The notes under the pieces: generated by a model
What the model was told of the DNA's origin: nothing
What the model saw: only the letters and a program-made list of their open reading frames with translations
Databases searched by the model: none
Origin: Psychroflexus sp.
GTDB lineage: Bacteria; Bacteroidota; Bacteroidia; Flavobacteriales; Flavobacteriaceae
Direction of reading: 5' to 3'
Assembly: GCA_030457805.1 (NCBI GenBank)
Contig: JAKDUG010000006.1
Coordinates: forward strand, 1-34,102
Length of the DNA stretch: 34,102 nucleotides
Shown: positions 1-8,807 of the stretch, one piece after another
Numbering within the stretch: the first letter of the stretch is position 1
Layout: each line of letters starts with the position of its first letter
Position numbers and translations under genes: made by a program

Positions 1-1080
1 ATTACAAACTATTTAGAAGAAATTGCACCTTTAGATTACGCCGAAGATTTTGACAATGTCGGCTTACTAGTTGGAGATGCAAATGCCGAACTCAAAGGTG
101 TTTTGATCACTTTAGACACTTTGGAGGAAGTTGTTGATGAGGCCATTGAAAAAAACTGCAATCTTATTTTAAGCTTTCACCCAATCATTTTCGGTGGTTT
201 AAAAAAGATTACTGGCAAAAACTATGTCGAGCGCGTGGTTCAGAAAGCCATCAAGAACGATATTGCGATTTACGCAATCCACACGGCTTTGGACAATCAT
301 AAAAATGGTGTTAATGCACAAATCTGTGATCAACTTGGTCTTGATAACAAAACAATTTTAGTTCCCCAAAATCAAACAATCAAAAAGCTGACAACATACG
401 TCCCAACTGAAAATGTTGATGACGTCCGCCAAGCTTTATTTAAAATTGGTGCCGGTGCGATTGGCAATTACAGCCACTGCAGTTTCAACATCAAAGGAGA
501 AGGCAGCTTCTTACCAAATAACAATGCGAATCCGCAAGTTGGCAAAAAAGGTGATTTACACACCGGTGAAGAGACACAAATCAATATCACTTTTGAAAAA
601 CATTTGCAAGGCCAAGTTTTAAAACAACTTTTTGAGACACATCCTTTCGAAGAAGTGGCTTATGAGCTCACCTCACTCCACAACAAAAATCAAGAGATAG
701 GTATTGGCATGATTGGAGAATTTGAAAAAGAACTCCCCATTGAAGAAGCCATACAAAAGATCAAAGCAACTTTCAATACAAAATCAGTACGCCATACAAA
801 GTTCCACACTAAGACAGTCAAGCGTATTGCAGTTTTAGGTGGCAGCGGTGCTTTTGCCATCGATAGTGCCATAGCTCAGAAAGCTGATATTTATATGACT
901 GCAGATTTAAAGTATCACGACTTTTATAAGGCAGAAAACAAAATTACGCTTGTCGATGTCGGACACTATGAGAGTGAGCAATACACAAAAGACTTATTAT
1001 ATGCAATACTTCAGAAAAAATTTCATAATTTTGCAATCGTTTTATCAAATATAAATACCAATCCAATTCAATATTTTTGA
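1..1080 (+). CDS. Nif3-like dinuclear metal centre protein (5' partial)
   Basis: The reading frame is open from base 1, reading ITNYLEEIAPLDYAEDFDNVGLLVGD, the conserved N-terminus of Nif3/YqfO/YbgI proteins. The gene therefore starts a few codons outside the window, and the TTG at 103 in the ORF track is internal. Metal-ligand motifs are visible: SFHPIIFGG early, IHTALDNH, and the C-terminal GHYESEQ (His and Glu ligands). The middle of the protein (about residues 130-240) is the extra CutA/PII-like insert of the long Bacteroidota and Firmicutes forms, and the length (about 365 aa) fits them. The biochemical role of the family is not firmly settled; GTP cyclohydrolase-like and metallo-hydrolase activities have been proposed. 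The next gene starts 2 bases after the stop, so the two are probably co-transcribed. Family identity is secure; function is open. Confidence 0.93.
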   Translation: MTNYLEEIAPLDYAEDFDNVGLLVGDANAELKGVLITLDTLEEVVDEAIEKNCNLILSFHPIIFGGLKKITGKNYVERVVQKAIKNDIAIYAIHTALDNHKNGVNAQICDQLGLDNKTILVPQNQTIKKLTTYVPTENVDDVRQALFKIGAGAIGNYSHCSFNIKGEGSFLPNNNANPQVGKKGDLHTGEETQINITFEKHLQGQVLKQLFETHPFEEVAYELTSLHNKNQEIGIGMIGEFEKELPIEEAIQKIKATFNTKSVRHTKFHTKTVKRIAVLGGSGAFAIDSAIAQKADIYMTADLKYHDFYKAENKITLVDVGHYESEQYTKDLLYAILQKKFHNFAIVLSNINTNPIQYF

Positions 1081-1082
1081 TT

Positions 1083-1868
1083 ATGGCAAAGAAAAAAGAG
1101 GTTACAGTAGAAGACAAACTTAGAGCGCTGTATGATTTACAGCTGATTGATTCGCGTATTGATGAAATCAGAAACATGCGTGGTGAATTACCTCTTGAGG
1201 TCGAGGATTTAGAAGATGAGGTCGCAGGCTTTTCAAAAAGAATTGAAAAATTAGAAGCTGATCTTGTTGATGTTGGTGATAACATTAAAGCTAAAACTCA
1301 CTTTATCAAAGAAGCTGAATCGATGATAAAAAAATACAAAGAACAGCAAGACAATGTCCGAAACAATAGAGAGTTCGACGCATTGACAAAAGAAATTGAG
1401 TTTCAAGAACTAGAAATTGAACTCGCGCAAAAACACATCAAAGAATTTAAGGCACAAACTGAACACAAAAAAGAAGTGCTAGATGAAACTAAAGAACGCA
1501 TCGGCGAAAGAAAAGCACACTTAGATCATAAAAAATCTGAGTTGGACAACATCCTCAACGAAACTGAAAAAGAAGAAGAAGCCTTAATTGAAAAGGCTGA
1601 CACTTTCAAAAAAAGCATCGAAGAGCGTTTAGTGAAAGCTTATGACAGAATACGCAAAAGCGTTAAAAATGGCTTAGCTGTCGTCACAATTGAAAGAGGC
1701 GCATCTGGCGGATCATTTTTCACAATCCCACCACAAGTACAAGTTGAGATTGCTGCAAGAAGAAAAGTCATCATTGACGAACACAGTGGTCGTATTTTAG
1801 TTGACCAAGTTTTAGCAGAAGAAGAGACTGACAAAATGAATAAGATGTTCAAAAAGTTGAGCGCTTAA
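1083..1868 (+). CDS. Coiled-coil 'zinc ribbon' family protein lacking zinc cysteines
   Basis: The ATG at 1083 gives MAKKKEVTVEDKLRALYDLQ; the ORF track's start at 1077 is a TTG overlapping the upstream stop. Residues about 15-185 are a long, charged coiled-coil hairpin with DLQLIDSRIDEI at the start, as in the CT398/DUF164-type C4 zinc-ribbon family. The C-terminal module keeps the family backbone (RGASGGSFFTIPPQ ... DEHSGRILVD). The positions that are normally CxxC pairs (CGGCF and CEHCG) are Ser/Ser and Asp/Ser here, so no zinc site remains. The usual neighbour of this family is nif3, as here. Its molecular role is unknown; an adaptor or nucleic-acid-associated role is only a guess. A strong hairpin terminator follows 20 bases after the stop. 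Confidence 0.9.
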   Translation: MAKKKEVTVEDKLRALYDLQLIDSRIDEIRNMRGELPLEVEDLEDEVAGFSKRIEKLEADLVDVGDNIKAKTHFIKEAESMIKKYKEQQDNVRNNREFDALTKEIEFQELEIELAQKHIKEFKAQTEHKKEVLDETKERIGERKAHLDHKKSELDNILNETEKEEEALIEKADTFKKSIEERLVKAYDRIRKSVKNGLAVVTIERGASGGSFFTIPPQVQVEIAARRKVIIDEHSGRILVDQVLAEEETDKMNKMFKKLSA

Positions 1869-1888
1869 TTTTATTCTCATCAAACATT

Positions 1889-1923
1889 AAAAAGCCGTTT
1901 TGAAATTCAAAACGGCTTTTTTA
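1889..1923 (+). terminator. Rho-independent terminator (bidirectional)
   Basis: Near-perfect hairpin with arms AAAGCCGTTTTGAA and TTCAAAACGGCTTT, followed by TTTTTT. A-runs on the other side let it also serve the convergent purC transcript. It lies between the ends of the zinc-ribbon gene and purC. Confidence 0.88.
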
Positions 1924-1954
1924 ATGCAAAAAAAACTAAAGTCTTTTACACAGT

Positions 1955-2902
1955 TTACAACTGGTAGTCTTTTAAATTTTCAGCAATACGCTGATGTATA
2001 TTTTCAATTGGCGCTTTGACAAATTCCTTCCCCGTGATCTTCTCATAAAGCTCGATATAGCGCTGACTAACACTTTCAGCAAACTCTTCTGACAACGCGG
2101 GAATCTCTTGGCCTTCTTGCCCTTGAAATCCTTGCTCGATCAGCCATTCTCTCACAAATTCTTTTGAGAGTTGCTTCTGCTTTTCACCTTTCCGCTGACG
2201 TTCTTCGTAAGATTCTAAATAAAAATAGCGCGATGAGTCTGGCGTGTGAATCTCATCAATCACCAAAATTTCACCTGCCTTATTCTTTCCGAATTCATAT
2301 TTTGTATCGACTAAAATCAAACCTCTTTCTTGCGCAATTTCAGTTCCACGCTGAAATAATTTCAATGTATAATCCTCAAGAACAGCATAATCTTCAGGTG
2401 AGACAACTTTATTTTTCAAAATGTCCGCTTTTGAGATGTCTTCATCGTGCTCTCCTTGATCCGCCTTCGTTGTTGGTGTAATAATCGGTTCTGGCAATCG
2501 GTCATTTTCTTTTAAACCCTCAGGCAAACTCACACCACAAATTTGACGTTTTCCTGCTTTGTATTCACGCCAAGCATGGCCAGCAAGATATGCTCTGACA
2601 ACCATTTCCACTTTAAAAGCTTCACATCTTTGGCCAAAAGCCACATTCGGATCTGGCATATCGATTAACCAATTCGGAACATCTTTGGCAGTTGCCGCCA
2701 ACATTTCTTCTGCAATTTGATTCAAGATTTGTCCTTTATAAGGAATTCCTTTGGGCAAAACAACATCGAAAGCACTTAAACGATCTGTGGCAACAATGAT
2801 TATTTTATCATCTTTAAGACGATAAACCTCTCTTACTTTGCCTTTGTAGTAATCAATTTGATCTGTAAACTGAAAATCTGTTTCAAGTAAAGTTGACTTC
2901 AT
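1955..2902 (-). CDS. purC: SAICAR synthetase (phosphoribosylaminoimidazole-succinocarboxamide synthase)
   Basis: Joins CAIR and aspartate using ATP in step eight of purine synthesis (cytosolic). The N-terminus [33 protein letters not shown] carries the ATP-binding GKVREVY signature and the SAFD motif of PurC. Further conserved blocks are [14 protein letters not shown] and [13 protein letters not shown] ('LvDtKfEFG', substrate and metal binding). At 315 aa it matches the long PurC form found in Bacteroidota and eukaryote-like branches rather than the roughly 240 aa enterobacterial type. It starts 15 bases after the phoH stop, so it is most likely transcribed with phoH, a gene pair often seen in flavobacteria. 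Confidence 0.97.
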   Translation of the reverse strand: MKSTLLETDFQFTDQIDYYKGKVREVYRLKDDKIIIVATDRLSAFDVVLPKGIPYKGQILNQIAEEMLAATAKDVPNWLIDMPDPNVAFGQRCEAFKVEMVVRAYLAGHAWREYKAGKRQICGVSLPEGLKENDRLPEPIITPTTKADQGEHDEDISKADILKNKVVSPEDYAVLEDYTLKLFQRGTEIAQERGLILVDTKYEFGKNKAGEILVIDEIHTPDSSRYFYLESYEERQRKGEKQKQLSKEFVREWLIEQGFQGQEGQEIPALSEEFAESVSQRYIELYEKITGKEFVKAPIENIHQRIAENLKDYQL

Positions 2903-2917
2903 ATTTTATATATAATT

Positions 2918-3865
2918 CTAATTATCGACTGACTTATAAGCGGCAATAACTTTCTTGACAAGCCTGTGACGAATCACATCTGTATCATCAAGGTGAAGAA
3001 TTCCAATTCCTTTAACTTCCTTTAAAAGTTGCAAGGCTTCTTTTAATCCTGAAACAGCACGTTTTGGCAAGTCCACCTGACCTGGATCACCAGTAATCAT
3101 AAACTTTGCGTTACGCCCCATTCGTGTTAAAAACATTTTCATTTGAGCATGCGTAGTGTTTTGAGCTTCATCCAAAATCACAAACGCATTATCTAAAGTT
3201 CGGCCACGCATAAATGCCATTGGCGCAATTTGAATTGTTCCTTTTTCGATATAGCTATCCAAACGCTCAGGAGGAATCATGTCGCGCAAAGCATCGTATA
3301 AAGGTTGCATATACGGATCGAGCTTCTCCCTTAAATCACCAGGTAGAAAACCCAGATTTTCGCCAGCTTCAACAGCAGGTCTCGTTAAAATGATACGTTT
3401 TACTTCTTTATTTTTCAACGCGTGAACAGCCAGGGCAACACCTGTATAAGTTTTCCCTGTTCCAGCTGGACCAATAGCAAAAACCATATCGTTATCCCCC
3501 ATCAAGTCAACAAGCTTGCGTTGATTTGGAGTTTGCGGTTTAATTTGTCGTCCGCTAACACCGTGTACTAAAACATCACTTGCATTTTTGGAAGACTGAT
3601 AATCTGACTTTGATTCACTTGTCAAAATTTGTTCAATGCTATTTTCGTCGAGCTTGTTATAACGCTTAAAATAATCGGTCAGCATCTGAAAACGTCTGTC
3701 AAATTCATCTAACATTTCATCATCGCCATAGGCTTTGAGAATATGACCGCGTGTGACAAGCTTAATCTTAGGAAAATACTTTTTAATCAAGTCGAAATTT
3801 TGGTTGTTTTGGCCAAAAAAATCTTTGGGATTCAATTCGGAAAGTTCTAAAATAAGTTCATTCAA
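2918..3865 (-). CDS. phoH: PhoH family ATPase
   Basis: Cytosolic P-loop ATPase of the PhoH/PhoL group, which is linked to RNA metabolism and phosphate stress in other bacteria. The Walker A motif GPAGTGKT lies near residue 135 and Walker B FVILDEAQN near residue 232; the motif GDPGQVDLP follows. The N-terminal part (about 1-110) is the KH-like lead region typical of PhoL proteins and includes VTRGHILKAYGDDE. Length (315 aa) is normal. It begins the phoH-purC transcript. A -7-like box TAAATTTG sits upstream on the minus strand (3906-3913) without a convincing -33 TTG. The specific cellular role cannot be read from sequence. Confidence 0.95.
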   Translation of the reverse strand: MNELILELSELNPKDFFGQNNQNFDLIKKYFPKIKLVTRGHILKAYGDDEMLDEFDRRFQMLTDYFKRYNKLDENSIEQILTSESKSDYQSSKNASDVLVHGVSGRQIKPQTPNQRKLVDLMGDNDMVFAIGPAGTGKTYTGVALAVHALKNKEVKRIILTRPAVEAGENLGFLPGDLREKLDPYMQPLYDALRDMIPPERLDSYIEKGTIQIAPMAFMRGRTLDNAFVILDEAQNTTHAQMKMFLTRMGRNAKFMITGDPGQVDLPKRAVSGLKEALQLLKEVKGIGILHLDDTDVIRHRLVKKVIAAYKSVDN

Positions 3866-3961
3866 AAGCCTTAAAATTTGTGTTTTATTAATTAAATTCG
3901 CAGGACAAATTTAGCGAAAAAACTTCAGAAAAACGTTTTTAAAACACTAACAAAATAAGAA

Positions 3962-4798
3962 ATGTCAATCCTAACTTTAACAACAGATTTTGGGCTTAAA
4001 GATCACTCGGTTGCTGCAGTTAAAGGCGCGATTTTGAGTGAATTAGAGAATGCTCAGATCATTGATATTTCTCATTTAATTTCTCCTTTCCATATCACTG
4101 AAGCAGCTTTTGTGATCAAAAATGCTTATCATAATTTCCCAAAAGGGAGCATCCATATCATCGGTGTTGATTCTGAATTTACACCTGAAAATCGACATCT
4201 TGCTATCTCACTTGACGGTCATTATTTTATTGCTGCCAACAATGGGATTTTATCTTTACTGGCATTAAATATTAAACCTGAAGAAATTGTAGAGATTAAC
4301 ATCCATGATAGAGTTGAAACAAACTTTACTGTCCTTGATGTTTTTGTTAAAGTCGCTGCTCACATTGCACGTGGCGGAAATTTGTCAGTGATTGGGAAAA
4401 GAATTGATGATATCAAACAAATAACAAATATATCGCCAATCATTAACCAAGATTCTTCACAAATGATTGCACATGTGATCTACATTGATAACTTTGGAAA
4501 TGTAATTACGAATGTGCAAAAGAAAGAATTCTTAGACTTGGCTAAAGGACGAAAGTTCAAAATCAAAGCGCGGTCAAATGTCTTTAATAAAATTCATGAC
4601 TCTTACAGCGGTGTAATTGATTTTTCTACACCAAAAGAAGAACGCATTGTTGAAGATGGCCGTCAGTTAGCTTTGTTTAATGCATCTGATTTTTTAGAGC
4701 TCGCGATATACAAAAGCAATCCACTGACTGTGGGTGGCGCGTCGAGTTTATTTGGCTTAAAATTGCGCGATACCATTACCATAAATTTCGAAAAATGA
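3962..4798 (+). CDS. DUF62 S-adenosylmethionine hydrolase family protein
   Basis: Belongs to the SAM hydroxide adenosyltransferase/chlorinase/fluorinase fold, whose housekeeping members split SAM into adenosine and methionine. The N-terminal motif LTTDFGLKDHSVAAVKG and the C-terminal YIDNFGNVITN are both clear, and the family Asp and Arg are visible in GVDSEFTPENRHLA. The region that in many members reads HGRDxFAPxAA is TVLDVFVKVAAH here, so the family's usual histidine is missing (see findings). Length (278 aa) is typical. It overlaps the next gene by 4 bases (ATGA) and heads an operon running into gldF-gldG, an arrangement known from flavobacteria. Fold assignment is certain; activity is inferred. 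Confidence 0.92.
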   Translation: MSILTLTTDFGLKDHSVAAVKGAILSELENAQIIDISHLISPFHITEAAFVIKNAYHNFPKGSIHIIGVDSEFTPENRHLAISLDGHYFIAANNGILSLLALNIKPEEIVEINIHDRVETNFTVLDVFVKVAAHIARGGNLSVIGKRIDDIKQITNISPIINQDSSQMIAHVIYIDNFGNVITNVQKKEFLDLAKGRKFKIKARSNVFNKIHDSYSGVIDFSTPKEERIVEDGRQLALFNASDFLELAIYKSNPLTVGGASSLFGLKLRDTITINFEK

Positions 4799-5091
4799 TT
4801 GTTAGAGTCGTTAAAATGACATTTAAACCAGAGGCTGTAGAAGAATTCAAAGCAATTTTTGAAGCCTCTAAGGAAAAAATAAAAGCTCAAAATGGTTGCC
4901 ATTATTTAAGCATGCTTCAAGATATTCATCAACCCACTATTTTTTTTACCTATAGTTATTGGGCAGCTGAAGAAAATCTTCAGGATTATAAAAACTCAAG
5001 TGTTTTTGGTTCTGTATGGCCGCGAACGAAAGCGCTTTTCGCCGATAGACCTGAAGCCTGGAGCCTTCATCAACATATAGAATTAGAGTAA
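4795..5091 (+). CDS. ABM-domain protein (antibiotic biosynthesis monooxygenase fold)
   Basis: A 98 aa protein with the dimeric ferredoxin-like ABM fold: beta strand MIVRVVKMTFKP, helix EAVEEFKAIFEASKEKIKAQNGC, then IFFTYSYWAAEENLQDYKNS, the usual 'W.s.eal..h..s' segment. Small proteins of this class include quinol monooxygenases and haem-degrading enzymes, but many have no known substrate and this one shows no diagnostic residues. It overlaps the DUF62 gene by 4 bases and gldF starts just after its stop, so translation is probably coupled across the cluster. Why it sits with gliding genes is unknown. Confidence 0.85.
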   Translation: MIVRVVKMTFKPEAVEEFKAIFEASKEKIKAQNGCHYLSMLQDIHQPTIFFTYSYWAAEENLQDYKNSSVFGSVWPRTKALFADRPEAWSLHQHIELE

Positions 5092-5092
5092 T

Positions 5093-5824
5093 ATGCTTGC
5101 AATTTTTAGAAAAGAATTTAATTCATTTTTTAGTTCGACAATTGGCTATTTGATCATCTGTATATTTTTAATTGTCACAGGTTTATTTGTTTGGGTCTTC
5201 GATTCAAATTTTAATCTGTTTAATTTTGGCTATGCCAACCTCACTCCTTTCTTTGAACTCATGCCATGGATTTTTATTTTTCTAGTCCCAGCCATTTGCA
5301 TGAAAACTTTTTCTGATGAAATTAAACAAGGCACCATTGAGCTTTTATTCACAAAACCCATCAGCACCAGAGCGCTTGTCTATGGAAAATTCCTAGGCGC
5401 TTTTTTACTTTCAGCAATTGCAGTCGTGCCAACATTGATCTATCTATTGAGTATCGATGCCCTCAAGCAAGAAACGTCGGTGATTGATTACAGTGCCATC
5501 ATGAGTTCATATATTGGCTTACTGCTTATCATCAGCGTTTTTGCCAGTATTAGTTTATTTAGCTCTGTCATCACCAAAAATCAAATCACAGCTTTTATCG
5601 TCGGGGTTTTTATTTGTGTTCTCTTGTTCTTCGCATTATCAGGCTTGAGTACTTATAAAATTTTTGGTTCAGAAATCTATGCCATTGAATACTTGAGCTT
5701 AAACTATCATTACAAGGCCATGAGCCGCGGTATTATTGATACACGAAACATTATTTATCTGATCTCAATCAGTTTCTTGTTTTTAGAATTAACGAAAGTT
5801 CAACTTGAAAAACTAAGACAATAA
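5093..5824 (+). CDS. gldF: Gliding motility ABC transporter permease GldF
   Basis: Integral membrane subunit of the GldA-GldF-GldG ABC transporter associated with flavobacterial gliding. The start MLAIFRKEFNSFFSSTIGYLIICIFLIVTGLFVWVF is characteristic of GldF and of ABC-2 type permeases. The protein has about six hydrophobic segments, and the cytoplasmic stretch EIKQGTIELLFTKPIS matches the ABC-2 'coupling' region that contacts the ATPase. Length (243 aa) is as expected. It starts 1 base after the ABM stop and its TAA overlaps the ATG of gldG by one base. The ATPase GldA is not in this window. Confidence 0.95.
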   Translation: MLAIFRKEFNSFFSSTIGYLIICIFLIVTGLFVWVFDSNFNLFNFGYANLTPFFELMPWIFIFLVPAICMKTFSDEIKQGTIELLFTKPISTRALVYGKFLGAFLLSAIAVVPTLIYLLSIDALKQETSVIDYSAIMSSYIGLLLIISVFASISLFSSVITKNQITAFIVGVFICVLLFFALSGLSTYKIFGSEIYAIEYLSLNYHYKAMSRGIIDTRNIIYLISISFLFLELTKVQLEKLRQ

Positions 5825-7488
5825 TGAAAGTACATTTAAAAAAAATATTGGGCTTAATTACTCTTCTTGTCTTGGTTAATCTGGCGTCTTCACATTTCTT
5901 TTTACGTCAAGATTTCACACATGATAAAAGATATAGTTTATCAGCTTACTCAAAAAACTTAACCAAAGACATTGATAAATCAATCCTTGTAGAAGTATAT
6001 TTGAATGGTGAAATGCCAAGTAATTACAAACGTCTTCAACGAGAAATCAGATATATATTAGAAGAATATGCAGCTTACAATCCATTAATCAAATTTGAGT
6101 TTATCAATCCAGTCAGTGATGATCAGAATGCGATGGAGGTCGCAAATCAGTTTTATGACAATGGGATGTCGCCAAAAGTTCTCAACCAAATGAAAAACGG
6201 AGAGATGAATGAAAAAATCATTTTCCCGTGGGCTGTTGCACATTTTGGAGATCAAAAAGTCCCCATTTCACTTCTAAGCAAAAACACAAAAGAAGAGACT
6301 GAAACACTTATCAATACTTCAATCCAAGAGATTGAATATCAAATTTCCAATGCGCTCAAGATCTTAACAGAACAGAAATCAAAGAAAATTGCGATCATCA
6401 AAGGGCAAGATGAGTTAGGTGATCTTTATATTGCAGATGCGGTACGTTCTCTTCAAAACTATTACTACATCGCACCATTTACCTTAGATTCTGTCGCGAC
6501 AAACCCTCAAAAAGCATTTGAAGATCTTTCTAAATTTGATTTGATTATTGATGCCAAGCCTAAAAAAACATTTAGTGAAGAAAAAAAATACCTGCTCGAT
6601 CAATTTGTGATGCAGGGTGGCTCAGCAATTTGGCTGGTAGAGCACGTCGCTGCGGAGCAAGATAGCTTGATGAAAAACAAAGATTTATTTGCATTGCCAC
6701 AAGAGCTCAATTTACACGATTTATTTTTTGAATACGGCATCCGCATCAATCCTCAGCTTGTGAAGGATCTCTATTGTGCACCGATTAGCCTTGCAAGTGG
6801 AAGTGGACAAAATACAGAAATCAATCAATTTCCATGGTTTTATGCCCCATTATCACAACGCAACAAATCACATATTATCACAAAAAACTTGTTGCCCATA
6901 AAGTTTGACTTTGCAAATCCGATTGACACGCTTAAAAGTGATTTAAAGAAAGAAATTCTTTTACAAAGTTCTCCGCTATCACAGGTTGTTGGTGTCCCAA
7001 AAGAAATTAGTTTAGGCATGATTCAAGAGAAACCCAACCCAGACCACTATCGAAGTGACCGCCAAAATCTTGCCGTATTGGTGGAAGGCGAGTTTGAGTC
7101 AGCATATAAAAATAGACTTAAACCGCTTCAGCTCTCATCGTCAAAAGAAGATGGTGTGAACACGTCTCAGGCTTTTATTTCTGATGGAAATATCATCAAA
7201 AATGAAGTGAGCAAAGGGGAAGTTTTAGAATTAGGCTTTGACAGGCTTTCGGGAAATGCCTATGGCAACAAACAGTTTTTAGTGAACTTGACTAACTATA
7301 TGCTGGGTGACAAAGATTTGGTTGCCCTGAGAAATAAATCTATCAAAACAGCAAATTTAGATCAGTCTAAAATCAAAAGCTCCAAAACAAAATGGCAGCT
7401 CATCAATATTGTACTTGCGCCTATTTTGATGATTATTTTTGGTGTGGTGATACAATTCTTTAAAAAGAGAAAATACATCAAAAACTAA
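5824..7488 (+). CDS. gldG: Gliding motility ABC transporter component GldG
   Basis: Large membrane-anchored extracytoplasmic partner of GldF. One transmembrane helix lies near residues 8-27 and a second near the C-terminus (LINIVLAPILMIIFGVVIQFF) before the basic tail KKRKYIKN. Between them is the ABC-type auxiliary domain, starting with the signature DFTHDKRYSLSAYSKNL. Length (554 aa) is normal for GldG. It is the last gene of the DUF62-ABM-gldF-gldG operon; a 148-base gap containing inverted repeats separates it from the convergent aminotransferase gene. Its precise biochemical role in gliding remains unclear in the literature. Confidence 0.95.
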   Translation: MKVHLKKILGLITLLVLVNLASSHFFLRQDFTHDKRYSLSAYSKNLTKDIDKSILVEVYLNGEMPSNYKRLQREIRYILEEYAAYNPLIKFEFINPVSDDQNAMEVANQFYDNGMSPKVLNQMKNGEMNEKIIFPWAVAHFGDQKVPISLLSKNTKEETETLINTSIQEIEYQISNALKILTEQKSKKIAIIKGQDELGDLYIADAVRSLQNYYYIAPFTLDSVATNPQKAFEDLSKFDLIIDAKPKKTFSEEKKYLLDQFVMQGGSAIWLVEHVAAEQDSLMKNKDLFALPQELNLHDLFFEYGIRINPQLVKDLYCAPISLASGSGQNTEINQFPWFYAPLSQRNKSHIITKNLLPIKFDFANPIDTLKSDLKKEILLQSSPLSQVVGVPKEISLGMIQEKPNPDHYRSDRQNLAVLVEGEFESAYKNRLKPLQLSSSKEDGVNTSQAFISDGNIIKNEVSKGEVLELGFDRLSGNAYGNKQFLVNLTNYMLGDKDLVALRNKSIKTANLDQSKIKSSKTKWQLINIVLAPILMIIFGVVIQFFKKRKYIKN

Positions 7489-7515
7489 TGTGAATTTTCA
7501 AAGGCAGACAATCTC

Positions 7516-7596
7516 AATAAAAGTTTGACTTTTATTTATATGAATCCGTGTTTATTAATCACAGATCTCAAACAAGTTAGAAATAAAAGTCAAACT
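7516..7596. repeat. Nested inverted repeats between convergent genes
   Basis: A perfect 16-base inverted repeat, AGTTTGACTTTTATTT (7522-7537) and AAATAAAAGTCAAACT (7581-7596), encloses a 43-base loop. The left arm also takes part in a perfect local 9-base hairpin, AATAAAAGT-TTG-ACTTTTATT (7516-7536), so the two structures exclude each other. It lies between the 3' ends of gldG and the DegT gene and may act as a terminator or 3' end stabiliser for either transcript. It lacks a classic GC stem with a U-tract. Confidence 0.7.
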
Positions 7597-7636
7597 CAGA
7601 TTTTCAGGTATTTTCTTTAAACAAAAACCCTCTCAT

Positions 7637-8794
7637 TTAGTTCTCTATAAAACTGATGACAGTTGAAGTAATAAAGTCAATTTGTTCATCATCAAGTTCA
7701 GTATGCATCGGTAATGAAATCACTTCTTTCACCAATTGATTTGTCACTTTAAAATTCTTTTCTTGGTAACGTTCATCAGCATAGGCTTTTTGTAAATGCA
7801 ATGGAATTGGATAATAAACACCATGAGGAATTCCCTTTTCTTGTAAGTGCTGAGCTAAAGCATCACGCTTTCCGTTTGTAATTTTTAAAGTATATTGATG
7901 AAAAACATGGTCGTCATAAGCCGCACAAACACCGTCTTTATTATTCGTAACAACAGGTGTTTCAATTGACTGACAATTTTCAAAAGCTTTTGAATAAGCA
8001 CAGGCTGCTTTTTGTCTTGCGGCATTAAATTCGTCTAATTTTTGAAGTTTGATATTTAAAATTGCGGCTTGAATACTGTCTAAACGCGAATTAACGCCAA
8101 CAACATCATGGTGATATCTTTTGTACATCCCGTGATTGACAACACCGCGAATTGTATGTGCTAAGTCATCGTCATTTGTGAAAATTGCACCGCCATCTCC
8201 ATAACAACCTAAGTTTTTAGAAGGAAAAAATGAAGTTGCACCGACATCTCCAATCGTTCCGGCTTTCTGCTGGCTCCCATCTTTAAACTTATAATCAGCG
8301 CCTATTGCTTGTGCATTATCTTCGATCACCTTTAAATTGTGTTTTTCGGCCAGCTTCATAATGGCATCCATATTGGCAACTTGACCAAAAAGATGAACGG
8401 GAACAATCGCTTTTGTGCGTGGTGTAATCGCTTTTTCGATTGCGTCAACATCAATATTAAAATCATCTGGATTGACATCAACTAAAACGGGAGTCAAACC
8501 TAAAAGTGCAATCACCTCAGCAGTTGCTGCAAAAGTAAAATCGGCTGTAATCACCTCATCACCGGGCTTCAAGCCAAGGCCCATCATTGAGATTTGTAAA
8601 GCATCAGTACCATTCGCACACGGAATGACATGCTTCACGTCTAAATAGGCTTCCAAACTTTTCTGAAAATCTTGAACTGCTGGCCCATTAATGTAAGCTG
8701 TTGAGTTGACAACATCCATAATTGCCTGATCAACTTCCGTTTTTATATGTGTATATTGCCCCTTAAGGTCAACCATTTGTAGTTTTTTCATCAC
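7637..8794 (-). CDS. DegT/DnrJ/EryC1/StrS family PLP aminotransferase
   Basis: A sugar nucleotide aminotransferase (fold type I, PLP) that probably aminates a keto-sugar for surface polysaccharide. The start MVDLKGQYTHIKTEVDQAI, the substrate-loop GTDALQISMMGLGLKPGDEVIT, the PLP-contacting Asp in VIEDNAQAIGADY and the Schiff-base Lys in SFFPSKNLGCYGDGG are all present. The ring-contact segment YKRYHHDVVGVNSRLDSIQAAIL is also typical. Length (385 aa) is normal. The start could be either of two adjacent ATGs. It is divergent from waaA, matching a common flavobacterial arrangement and an envelope role. The exact sugar substrate cannot be told from sequence. It has its own promoter match (8808-8838). 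Confidence 0.93.
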   Translation of the reverse strand: MMKKLQMVDLKGQYTHIKTEVDQAIMDVVNSTAYINGPAVQDFQKSLEAYLDVKHVIPCANGTDALQISMMGLGLKPGDEVITADFTFAATAEVIALLGLTPVLVDVNPDDFNIDVDAIEKAITPRTKAIVPVHLFGQVANMDAIMKLAEKHNLKVIEDNAQAIGADYKFKDGSQQKAGTIGDVGATSFFPSKNLGCYGDGGAIFTNDDDLAHTIRGVVNHGMYKRYHHDVVGVNSRLDSIQAAILNIKLQKLDEFNAARQKAACAYSKAFENCQSIETPVVTNNKDGVCAAYDDHVFHQYTLKITNGKRDALAQHLQEKGIPHGVYYPIPLHLQKAYADERYQEKNFKVTNQLVKEVISLPMHTELDDEQIDFITSTVISFIEN

Positions 8795-8807
8795 TTCTAT
8801 TTGAATT

